This document shows, one piece after another, positions 14,489 to 20,468 of a DNA stretch of 20,468 nt. The DNA is from Capsulimonas sp. GTDB lineage: Bacteria > Armatimonadota > Armatimonadia > Armatimonadales > Capsulimonadaceae. The notes beneath the pieces are model-generated. The model was not told the origin of the DNA and ran no database searches. It was given only the letters and a program-made list of their open reading frames with translations. The translations under genes were made by a program, and so were the position numbers. The stretch spans positions 1 through 20,468 of the forward strand of contig JAOQAA010000151.1 in assembly GCA_025963815.1 (NCBI GenBank), read 5' to 3'. Positions within the stretch are counted from its first letter, which is position 1. Every line of letters begins with the position of its first letter.

Positions 14489-16513
14489 TTATTGGCCTTG
14501 CAGCGAGTCGAAATACTTCCGCACCGAGCCTTTGTACGCTGGGGGGATGTCCTCGTTGTCCATCGCCTTCTCCGCCGATTGCTTGGCGGGGGCGACGTAA
14601 TCATAGTAGGGCACTTTGCTTTGCACGTTGGTGGTGGATCCGGGTGCGGCTTTCACGAGCGGGCCGAGGCGGCCAATGCCTTCTTTGCCAGCGCCGGGCT
14701 TGCCCAGGTAGATGCGCGCTTTGCGCGCCGCGTTGGGGTCGAGACTTTTGAACTTGCGTCCCTCGCCTTCGAACTTGGCGGCCTTTTGCTTGCCGCTTGG
14801 CGTCTGACCTTTGCCGGCTTGCGACTTTCCGTTCCCAGCCTTGTTCGCGCCGCCCCCGCCCCCGTTGCCTTCGTAGCCAGGTTCGCTGCCTTGCCCCTGG
14901 CCTTGACCTTGTCCCTGGCCTTTACCCTTACCGTAACCTTTGCCCTGAGAGAGGCGATCCATCGCCGATTGCTGCGCGGCGGAGTTTCCGCCCATCTGGC
15001 CGTTGGGATCGCCGCTGGAGTCGCTTTCGGACTCGGAGCCTTCGCCGCTTTCGCCGCCGCTCTGCGCGTTGTCCACATCGCTGGCGCTGGACGAACGGGC
15101 CATCTCGCCCTGGCTCTTGCGCAGCGCGTTCTGCGCGCTCTTCATGCCTTTCGCGTCTTGCTGCTGCTTCATTTCTTTGTCGGCGGCGTCGGCGGCCTGT
15201 TTCATTTCGCTGGCGGCTTTTTGCTTGTCGCCCTGGCGCAATGCTTCTTCGGCGGCCTGGGCGTGCTTCTGCGTTTCCTTCAGCGGAGTGCCTTCCAGAG
15301 CATTGGCGAGCTTCTGCATGTCGTCGGCGGCCGCCTGCTGCTCCTGCGGCGTCATCTTGCCAGTTTCCGTGCGCTTCGCCAATTCACGCAATTGATCGCT
15401 GAGCGACTTGGAGTCGCCCTTCTTCATGCCTTCGACAGCCTTCTTCATTTCAGGCGTCTGCGGGCCATGCGCCCCGAGGGAGCCGGGATCGGAGGACTGG
15501 CTGTTCTGGCCTCCAGGAACATTGAAGTTTTTCTGACCGTCTTTTTCGCCTGGCTTATTGCCCGACTTGCCGTCTTTTGAGCCGGCCTTGCCCTTGTCGC
15601 CTGCCGACTTCGGGTCGGCCTTGCCGCTCTGACCCTGAGGAGATTGACCGGAGGCATTCTGGCTGGCGAGCGCTTGTTCCAGCTGCTTGCCCGCGTCGGA
15701 GAGGCTCTTACCGCCGTTCGCCGCCGCCTGCGATCCCTGAAGCTTGCGCTGGAGGTCCGCCATCTCCTGGGTCAGCTTGGAGTATCGTTTGAGCGCGCGC
15801 TGTTTATCCAGGTGACCGCGCGACATCACGGCGCCGAGTTTTCGCATCTGCTGGGCGACGTGGCGCGTTCCTTCGAGATGCTGCATTTCGGCCTGCTTCT
15901 CGATCAGGCGGGCGCGCTTCTCCAGCTTCTTGCCCTCTGCCTGGACGACCCCGCGCTCGGCCGTGAGGCCGGGGGGCGTGACGCCGGGAAAGCGGGGAAG
16001 GAGGATGACGGCGATCAGGACGAGCGTCGCGGCGATCAGCGCCTTGGCCTGCCAGGGAAGGCGGAACGGCGCGGCGTCGCTGGGCTTGAGGCTGCGCGCG
16101 TGCGCGAGCGCGTCCTGCTGCTGAAGATGCAGCAGCGTGGCCTGGTCGGGATCGATTTCTTGCCGGCCGAAACGCTCGAACTCCAGCGCCGATGAGAAGC
16201 GCTCCTTCAGCCCCAGGCGCATTTCGGCCATGCGCGCGGCTTCCATGGTGGAGATGGGCTGGGCGAAGGCGGTGATGGTGGCGACGCCGAGGCCGATCAA
16301 AATGGCGAAGGGAATGAACCATTCCAGCATTAGCCAGTCCGGGACGAGGTCGAACTTGTCGAGGGCAACGATGGCAAGCGACAGCCCGACGCCGATTAGC
16401 GCGCCGAGCGACGCCTGACGGATCCACCGCTCGCGCCGCAGGCGTCCCTTGACTTGCCTGAGCGTGGAGGAGATTGCGCCGGATTGAATTTGGGGCTGCT
16501 GGAGTGTCGCCAT
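14489..16513 (-). CDS. Membrane-anchored coiled-coil protein with Gln/Gly/Lys-rich repeats (DUF4175-like)
   Basis: This 674-residue protein has no assigned function. It has likely membrane helices at about 34-52, 63-84 and 157-173. Between the second and third is MEAARMAEMRLGLKERFSSA, a segment I associate with DUF4175-like membrane proteins. Residues about 190-270 are charged and coiled-coil-like. About 280-350 is Gly/Ser/Lys/Gln-rich, 355-470 is again helical with many Lys, Glu and Gln, and 470-590 is low complexity, including a run of GQ repeats. The last 60 residues are conserved-looking: VPYYDYVAPAKQSAEKAMDN, then IPPAYKGSVRKYFDSL. A TATAAT (16538-16543) and a GAGGGA ribosome binding site (16522-16527) support the start. 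It leads the operon with MoxR and rhomboid, so a role as the MoxR unit's membrane partner is plausible but inferred. Confidence 0.8.
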   Translation of the reverse strand: MATLQQPQIQSGAISSTLRQVKGRLRRERWIRQASLGALIGVGLSLAIVALDKFDLVPDWLMLEWFIPFAILIGLGVATITAFAQPISTMEAARMAEMRLGLKERFSSALEFERFGRQEIDPDQATLLHLQQQDALAHARSLKPSDAAPFRLPWQAKALIAATLVLIAVILLPRFPGVTPPGLTAERGVVQAEGKKLEKRARLIEKQAEMQHLEGTRHVAQQMRKLGAVMSRGHLDKQRALKRYSKLTQEMADLQRKLQGSQAAANGGKSLSDAGKQLEQALASQNASGQSPQGQSGKADPKSAGDKGKAGSKDGKSGNKPGEKDGQKNFNVPGGQNSQSSDPGSLGAHGPQTPEMKKAVEGMKKGDSKSLSDQLRELAKRTETGKMTPQEQQAAADDMQKLANALEGTPLKETQKHAQAAEEALRQGDKQKAASEMKQAADAADKEMKQQQDAKGMKSAQNALRKSQGEMARSSSASDVDNAQSGGESGEGSESESDSSGDPNGQMGGNSAAQQSAMDRLSQGKGYGKGKGQGQGQGQGQGSEPGYEGNGGGGGANKAGNGKSQAGKGQTPSGKQKAAKFEGEGRKFKSLDPNAARKARIYLGKPGAGKEGIGRLGPLVKAAPGSTTNVQSKVPYYDYVAPAKQSAEKAMDNEDIPPAYKGSVRKYFDSLQGQ

Positions 16514-16537
16514 GACGATGTTCCCTCTGTACTGATT

Positions 16538-16543
16538 ATTATA
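16538..16543 (-). promoter_or_regulatory. -10 box of the membrane protein/MoxR/rhomboid operon
   Basis: TATAAT is present on the minus strand, with a GAGGGA Shine-Dalgarno (16522-16527) 8 nt before the ATG at 16513. No good -35 hexamer is seen at 16-18 bp. It is back to back with the aminotransferase promoter. Confidence 0.5.
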
Positions 16544-16583
16544 CGCGATGGAGGGGCGAATTGGTTCGTCGTATGAATCTGGG

Positions 16584-16613
16584 TTGACAAACCGCGCGTG
16601 GGTCGGTTACAGT
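16584..16613 (+). promoter_or_regulatory. Aminotransferase promoter, possibly leaderless
   Basis: A perfect -35 TTGACA (16584-16589) is followed after 18 bp by TACAGT (16608-16613), a reasonable -10. Start sites usually lie 6-7 nt after the -10, which places +1 at 16619-16620, on or next to the A of the ATG at 16620. The message would then have no leader. Confidence 0.6.
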
Positions 16614-16619
16614 AATCGT

Positions 16620-17897
16620 ATGCAAACCCCTTCCGAGATCGAAGCGATCACACAGGACGTGATCGAAAAGTACCAGAAGCACGTCAATCCCACGCAGGTC
16701 GCGCTGCTCAAAATCGGCGGCTTCGACCATATCGAGCACAAGGCCGAAGGCGCCACGCTCACCGACCTCGAAGGCAACACCTATATCGACTGCCTTGGCG
16801 GCTATGGGGTCTTCTCGCTGGGGCACCGCCACCCGAAAGTCGTGGATGCCGTCAAGCGCCAATTGGACTTCATTCCGATGGGCTCCAAGACGTTTTTGAA
16901 CAAGCCGCTCGCGGACCTTTCGGCCAAGCTCGCCGAGATCACGCCGGGCGAACTGCAATATTCGTTTCTCTGCAACTCGGGCGCTGAAGCGATGGAAGCG
17001 GCGCTGAAAGCCGCGCGCATGGCGACTGGCAAGACCGATTTCATCGCGACCCATGGCGCGTTCCATGGCAAGACGCTTGGCGCGCTCTCGGCCACGGGAC
17101 GCGATCTGTTCAAAGCCCCATTCGAGCCGCTGATCCCCGGTTTCCACCACGTTCCCTGGAACGACGCCGACGCCGTCGCGGCGGCCATCACCGACCGGAC
17201 CGCCGCCGTGATCATCGAGCCGATCCAGGGCGAAGGCGGCATCCAAATGCCCGGCGACGATTACCTTCTCGCCCTCCGCCGGATCTGCGACGAGCATGGT
17301 GTCCTCTTGATTGTGGATGAAGTGCAGACTGGCCTGGGACGCACCGGCAAGATGTTCGCGGTGGACCACTGGGGCGTCCAGCCCGATATCATGACCCTCG
17401 CCAAAGCCCTCGGCGGCGGCGTGATGCCGATCGGCGCCATGGTGGCGACGGCGGTGATCTGGGACAAAGTCTTCCGCGAGAACCCGTTTCTGCACTCCAG
17501 CACCTTCGGCGGCGGCGAGCTTGCCTGCGTTGCGGCGCTGGCGGCGATCGAGGCCACCCAGGAAGAAGATCTTGCGGCGCGCGCCGCCGAGAACGGCGCT
17601 TACTTTTTGGATGGACTGCGCCGCGTGCAGGGGCAATTCCCACACGTGCTGCGCGAAGCGCGCGGTCTGGGACTGATGCTCGGCGTCGAGTTCACCGACA
17701 GCGACATCGGTAAGCTCGTGATCGGCACGATGATCCATCGGGGCGTCATCGCCGCCTACACACTCAACAATCCCAAGGTCATTCGGTTTGAGCCGCCTCT
17801 GGTGATCACCCGAGAACAGATCGATACCGTATTGGAAGCCTTCTCCGCCGGTGTCGCCGAGGCGCTGGATCTGCTCGGCGATCTGCTGGACGATTAA
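16620..17897 (+). CDS. patA: Class III aminotransferase, putrescine aminotransferase type
   Basis: This 425-residue PLP enzyme closely resembles E. coli putrescine aminotransferase (YgjG/PatA), which moves an amino group from putrescine to 2-oxoglutarate. Shared segments are YIDCLGGYGVFSLGHRHP, YSFLCNSGAEAMEAALK, HGAFHGKTLGALSATG, EPIQGEGGIQMP, VDEVQTGLGRTGKMFA (Asp233 faces the PLP ring nitrogen), LAKALGGGVMPIGA (Lys262 is the Schiff-base lysine) and FLHSSTFGG. The 29-residue Asp-to-Lys spacing is that of the E. coli enzyme. An upstream in-frame ATG at 16548 was not chosen because the TTGACA promoter lies downstream of it and it lacks a ribosome binding site. Ornithine or other omega-amino substrates remain possible. 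The next gene starts 4 nt after the stop. Confidence 0.88.
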   Translation: MQTPSEIEAITQDVIEKYQKHVNPTQVALLKIGGFDHIEHKAEGATLTDLEGNTYIDCLGGYGVFSLGHRHPKVVDAVKRQLDFIPMGSKTFLNKPLADLSAKLAEITPGELQYSFLCNSGAEAMEAALKAARMATGKTDFIATHGAFHGKTLGALSATGRDLFKAPFEPLIPGFHHVPWNDADAVAAAITDRTAAVIIEPIQGEGGIQMPGDDYLLALRRICDEHGVLLIVDEVQTGLGRTGKMFAVDHWGVQPDIMTLAKALGGGVMPIGAMVATAVIWDKVFRENPFLHSSTFGGGELACVAALAAIEATQEEDLAARAAENGAYFLDGLRRVQGQFPHVLREARGLGLMLGVEFTDSDIGKLVIGTMIHRGVIAAYTLNNPKVIRFEPPLVITREQIDTVLEAFSAGVAEALDLLGDLLDD

Positions 17898-17901
17898 CCC
17901 T

Positions 17902-18750
17902 ATGAACGGACCGGGCTTATCATCGGTCGGCGTTTTCGTTTCCCACTACCACTCGGATTTTCTGAACGAGTTTTTGGAGGAATTCGCCGCTGCCTGTGCG
18001 TTTGAAAATCTGCGCATGCAGGTGTATCGGACACACCAGGACGAGCGCGTCGCCGAAATGCTGCGTCGCCTGACAACGTTGCCCAGCGAAGAAGGCGTGA
18101 TCATTCTTGGGGTGCCGCAGCGGACCGCGCGCGATCTGAGCCTCGCTCTGAGCATCAAGAAATATCGATGCGTCACAGCGGATACACTGATCCCTGGCTC
18201 TGATGGTTCTTATGTGGGAACGGATAACGCCCTGGGGATCCGCCTTGGAATGAAACACTTGATGGAGCTTGGGCACCGGCGCATCTTGTACCTCGTCAAT
18301 GAGCCGGAAGAAGCAGAGACGGTGCGTATTCGCGCCCGAGAGTTCCATGCCGTTGTGGCGGAATACCAATTAGAAGGCTCACACATCTTTTACTGCGGGA
18401 CGCAGTTTTGGGAAGACTCGCCCGAGATCGTCTATCGCCGTATGCCGGAGTTGTGTTATTCGGGCGCACCCTATACGGCGCTTTTTGCGACATCCGACGC
18501 CGGCGCCTTGGCCGCGCTGAGATGGCTTTCGGACAACGGAATCTCGGTCCCGGAGCAGATGTCGGTAATGGGATTTGGCGATGACGCCCCGAGCCGTCTC
18601 GCACAGCCGCCTCTGTCCACCATCCAGCAGCAAATACCGGAGATGGCCCTCAAGGCTGTCGCGATACTGCTCTCGGAAACTGACGCCCAGGTTTTTGTTC
18701 CACCCGCGCTCATTGTTCGACAAAGCACAGGGCTCGCGCCCGGCCGATAA
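17902..18750 (+). CDS. LacI/GalR-type ligand-binding domain without a DNA-binding domain
   Basis: This 282-residue protein is a periplasmic-binding-protein-like sensor of the LacI/GalR regulator type. It opens directly with the first strand, SVGVFVSHYHSDFLNEFLEE, and continues with VGTDNALGIRLGMKHLMELGHRRILYLV, ALFATSDAGALAALRWLSDNGISVPEQMSVMGFGDDAPS and PPLSTIQQQIPEMALKAVAIL. These are classic segments of the family. The roughly 60-residue helix-turn-helix and hinge region is absent. The upstream DNA is occupied by the aminotransferase gene, so the domain is not simply missed by start choice. There is no signal peptide, so it is cytoplasmic. It overlaps no gene, starts 4 nt after the aminotransferase stop, and is probably cotranscribed. 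It may be a stand-alone sensor or a decayed regulator; it cannot bind DNA by the usual domain. Confidence 0.85.
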   Translation: MNGPGLSSVGVFVSHYHSDFLNEFLEEFAAACAFENLRMQVYRTHQDERVAEMLRRLTTLPSEEGVIILGVPQRTARDLSLALSIKKYRCVTADTLIPGSDGSYVGTDNALGIRLGMKHLMELGHRRILYLVNEPEEAETVRIRAREFHAVVAEYQLEGSHIFYCGTQFWEDSPEIVYRRMPELCYSGAPYTALFATSDAGALAALRWLSDNGISVPEQMSVMGFGDDAPSRLAQPPLSTIQQQIPEMALKAVAILLSETDAQVFVPPALIVRQSTGLAPGR

Positions 18751-18761
18751 TCCTGTGCTTT
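18722..18761. terminator. Hairpin at the end of the sensor gene, possible bidirectional terminator
   Basis: AAAGCACAGG (18722-18731) and CCTGTGCTTT (18752-18761) form a perfect 10-bp stem with a 20-nt GC-rich loop spanning the stop codon. It lies between convergent genes. There is only a short T-run on either side, so termination is plausible but not certain. Confidence 0.5.
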
Positions 18762-18798
18762 CAACGCAAATTTGACGAAGCTGAGAATGCCGGGCTTC

Positions 18799-19554
18799 CT
18801 ACTTGTTACCCGCCGCCAGACCGCTTTCCGTCAGGAACTTGTAGCTTTGTTTGACGGCTTCCGTCATATCCGTATCGCACTCATCTAACTCCACGACGAG
18901 CCATTGCAGCACGTTCGGATCGGCGGCCGCGACCATTGGCGCGAAGTCCAGCGTTCCGCTGCCGACGGCGACATGCGCTTTGCCTTGAACGGCTGGGCCG
19001 TCCTTGATGTGCAGAAGCGGCATACGCGACGCGTGGCGTGCGATTACGTCCGGAACGTTCAGACCGCCGACCGCGACCCAGTAAACGTCCAATTCACCGA
19101 AGAGATCGGGAACGGTCTCCAGCAGGACATCGTAAGGGAGCCGACCATCGATCGTGGCGAACTCCCACCAGTGATTATGAACGCCAAATTTGAGCCCTTC
19201 GCTCTGGGCCAAGTCGACGGCGGTTTGGAATTTGTCGGCTGTGCGCTTCAGCGCTTCGGAATCTTTGAAATCGTCGGGCCCGAAGCCGCTGATCAGCAGG
19301 GAATTGCCGAGGGTCTTTTCGGTGTCGGCCATCTCATGGATGTTTTCCGGAGTGGGAAGTCCCACATGGCTGCTGCTGGTCGTCAGTCCCAGTGAGGCAA
19401 GCTTCGCGGCGACTTCCGTCGCTGTCTTGCCGTGCAGTCCGGCGAATTCGACGCCTTTGTAACCTGTCTCGGCGAGCATTTCCAATACGCCGAAGAAATC
19501 GTTCTTCGCTTCCTCGCGCAGGGTGTAGAGCTGAATGGATAGGGGAGTGGACAT
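18799..19554 (-). CDS. Sugar phosphate isomerase/epimerase (xylose isomerase-like TIM barrel)
   Basis: This 251-residue TIM-barrel protein is of the AP endonuclease 2/xylose isomerase-like family, whose members isomerise or epimerise sugars and polyols using a divalent metal. It starts IQLYTLREEAKNDF, typical of this group. GVEFAGLHG holds Glu36. GVHNHWWEF, with His126, His128 and Glu131, ELDVYW with Asp156, LLHIKDG with His182 and VVELDE with Glu222 provide the usual metal and substrate ligands. The frame stays open further upstream, to about 20067. The ATG at 19554 was chosen because the protein similarity starts there, a GAGG site (19562-19565) lies 7 nt before it, and the longer version overlaps the divergent methyltransferase gene. 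The absence of a signal peptide suggests cytoplasmic action. The substrate is unknown. Confidence 0.88.
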   Translation of the reverse strand: MSTPLSIQLYTLREEAKNDFFGVLEMLAETGYKGVEFAGLHGKTATEVAAKLASLGLTTSSSHVGLPTPENIHEMADTEKTLGNSLLISGFGPDDFKDSEALKRTADKFQTAVDLAQSEGLKFGVHNHWWEFATIDGRLPYDVLLETVPDLFGELDVYWVAVGGLNVPDVIARHASRMPLLHIKDGPAVQGKAHVAVGSGTLDFAPMVAAADPNVLQWLVVELDECDTDMTEAVKQSYKFLTESGLAAGNK

Positions 19555-19661
19555 AAAATAGCCTCGTCGCAATCGTGTGTTCGTTGCCCCTCTCCTTCCA
19601 TTTGAACGGGCAAATATCCTGCCTTCCCTCCTGCCATTCTCCAAACGCGGGCAAGAGAATC

Positions 19662-19684
19662 GGTGTCGCCTGTCGAATGACACC
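19662..19684. promoter_or_regulatory. Dyad GGTGTC-N11-GACACC before the methyltransferase start
   Basis: A perfect 6-bp inverted repeat with an 11-nt spacer ends 2 nt before the ATG at 19687, in the 132-bp spacer between the divergent epimerase and methyltransferase genes. It could be an operator or a small hairpin over the start region. No protein is known for it. Confidence 0.3.
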
Positions 19685-19686
19685 TC

Positions 19687-20468
19687 ATGAGCAGCACACC
19701 ATTTCAAACGCCCGCCGATTGGGAGCCGATCTACGCGGCCAATCCCAAATCCTACACCTTTGGGGATGAGCCGAGCCAGCTTGCCCGCACCGCCCTGCGC
19801 TTTTTTGAAACGTTTGACGGCGATCCCTACGCCGCCCGCGCGCTGGACCTCGGCTGCGGCGAGGGACGCGACACCGCCTTTCTCGCGGCCGCCGGCCTGC
19901 AAGTCACTGCTCGCGATGTCGCGCCGACTGGCCTCGTCAAACTCACCGCCTTGCTGGCGCGCGACGGTACGCCCGTCGGCCGGGTCGACGTCGCTCTTGG
20001 AGACGTGCGCGAGTTCGCCTATCCGCACGATGCCTATGACCTCGCGCTCGCAGCCAACGTCTATCAATTTTTAACGCCCGAAGAAGGCCCCGCGCATATC
20101 TCCCGGCTGAAACAAAGCACGAAGCCGGGCGGAATCTGCGCGGTGGGTGTCTTCAGCCCCGCCATGCTTGCCTGGGGCGCTTTAGTGGGCGATCGCTATC
20201 TCGCCACGGCCGACGACCTCGCCGCGTTCTTTACCCGCGAGTCGGGATGGCTCCTGCTCGACCGTACGGAGTACTGGACTTACCGCCGGCAGGAAGACAC
20301 AATGGCGTCATTTGCTTATGTGGTGGCGCGAAGATTGCCCTCACCCTCGGTCCCTCTCCCGGGGGGAGAGGGAAGAAGATCAAGCTGGAAACAAAGGACG
20401 CTGTTGATGATCATTGATTCGCAGATTCATGCCTATGCACCCAACACGCCGGATCGGCCCTGGGCGGG
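19687..20468 (+). CDS. SAM-dependent methyltransferase, frame open to the window end through a repeat
   Basis: This is a class I SAM-dependent methyltransferase resembling the TehB/tellurite-resistance type. WEPIYAANPKSYTFGDEPSQ is the usual N-terminal cap. LDLGCGEGRDT (53-63) is the SAM-binding motif I, followed by VTARDVAP, GDVREF and YDLALAANVYQFL, and by a late strand segment at TKPGGICAV. The domain has a natural end near FAYVVARR (residue 216), but no stop codon follows. The frame passes through the palindromic repeat (LPSPSVPLPGGEG) and on into codons of an amidohydrolase start without a stop. The methyltransferase thus either carries an abnormal tail or is fused to the next enzyme. 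Its substrate is unknown. The start follows the dyad at 19662-19684 and no clear Shine-Dalgarno is seen. Confidence 0.82.
   Translation, partial: MSSTPFQTPADWEPIYAANPKSYTFGDEPSQLARTALRFFETFDGDPYAARALDLGCGEGRDTAFLAAAGLQVTARDVAPTGLVKLTALLARDGTPVGRVDVALGDVREFAYPHDAYDLALAANVYQFLTPEEGPAHISRLKQSTKPGGICAVGVFSPAMLAWGALVGDRYLATADDLAAFFTRESGWLLLDRTEYWTYRRQEDTMASFAYVVARRLPSPSVPLPGGEGRRSSWKQRTLLMIIDSQIHAYAPNTPDRPWA
20337..20380. repeat. Palindromic repeat at the methyltransferase 3' end
   Basis: TCCCTCTCCC (20351-20360) and GGGAGAGGGA (20364-20373) form a perfect 10-bp stem with a GGG loop. It is preceded by the CCCTCACCCTCGG type of flank often seen with such dispersed repeats. It lies exactly where the methyltransferase gene should stop and is translated in frame. 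Confidence 0.75.
20393..20398 (+). promoter_or_regulatory. Ribosome binding site of the amidohydrolase gene
   Basis: AAAGGA lies 8 nt before the ATG at 20407. It supports separate translation of the amidohydrolase even though the upstream methyltransferase frame has no stop. Confidence 0.65.
20407..20468 (+). CDS. Amidohydrolase-family protein, N-terminus only (cut by window end)
   Basis: Only about 20 codons are visible: MIIDSQIHAYAPNTPDRPWA. This is the characteristic start of the amidohydrolase 2 (ACMSD-like metal-dependent hydrolase) family, with the Asp and His of the first metal-binding strand (DSQIHAY). A strong ribosome binding site precedes it. It lies in the same frame as the methyltransferase gene with no intervening stop. 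Confidence 0.65.
   Translation, partial: MIIDSQIHAYAPNTPDRPWA

Noticed and set aside
14192..14600. Small open frames on both strands that share a similar peptide around MPVALDRH
   Set aside because: The shared peptide is only the two arms of the inverted repeat read on each strand, not a gene family.
14441..15580. 379-codon plus-strand open frame rich in Leu, Phe and Ala
   Set aside because: It is the antisense of the Gln/Lys/Glu-rich low-complexity gene and begins inside the inverted repeat. The apparent membrane-protein look comes from the complementary codons.
16548..16619. 24-codon N-terminal extension of the aminotransferase
   Set aside because: The TTGACA promoter lies inside it, it has no ribosome binding site, and family similarity starts after 16620.
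19555..20067. Upstream extension of the sugar isomerase frame on the minus strand
   Set aside because: It overlaps the methyltransferase gene, and the family's N-terminus and a good ribosome binding site fit the ATG at 19554.

Overview
The window is about 20.5 kb of high-GC, gene-dense bacterial DNA. The mix of glycoside hydrolases (GH38, GH78), a two-domain SGNH esterase, several sugar-epimerase-type enzymes, abundant palindromic intergenic repeats and clear sigma70-type TATAAT boxes suggests a free-living plant- or soil-associated saccharolytic bacterium. My best guess, from general gene flavour only, is an Armatimonadota (Capsulimonas-like) genome. No marker gene in the window proves it.

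Layout. (1) 1-4239 (+): the 3' part of a GH38 alpha-mannosidase, then a secreted protein with two complete SGNH hydrolase domains, closed by a very strong bidirectional terminator. (2) 4369-7155 (+): a GH78 alpha-L-rhamnosidase with its own extended -10 promoter. (3) 7156-7415: a palindromic repeat element flanked by a 29-bp duplication of the rhamnosidase gene's last codons and stop. (4) 7416-8618 (+): DNA polymerase IV (dinB). (5) 8707-11986 (+): a tight three-gene operon of a RmlC-like cupin, a family 2 glycosyltransferase and an ABC exporter, probably for making or exporting a surface glycan or glycolipid. (6) 12012-16513 (-): a convergent operon of a membrane-anchored coiled-coil/low-complexity protein, a MoxR ATPase and a rhomboid protease with a TPR-like tail. 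A perfect 40-bp inverted repeat sits inside it. (7) 16620-18750 (+): a putrescine-type class III aminotransferase, possibly on a leaderless transcript, followed after 4 nt by a LacI-type ligand-binding domain with no DNA-binding domain. (8) 18799-19554 (-): a sugar phosphate isomerase/epimerase-type TIM barrel. (9) 19687-end (+): a SAM-dependent methyltransferase whose frame has no stop. It runs through a palindromic repeat into the start of an amidohydrolase gene that has its own good ribosome binding site.

The saccharolytic genes on the left could act together on mannose- and rhamnose-containing acetylated glycans. The middle operon looks like a glycan assembly/export unit. The minus-strand operon is a MoxR-type chaperone unit with an intramembrane protease. 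I see no CRISPR array, no tRNA or rRNA, no transposase and no phage gene. The most unusual features are three different palindromic repeat elements placed at gene ends. One carries a duplicated gene terminus, one splits an operon, and one appears to have removed a stop codon and joined two reading frames.
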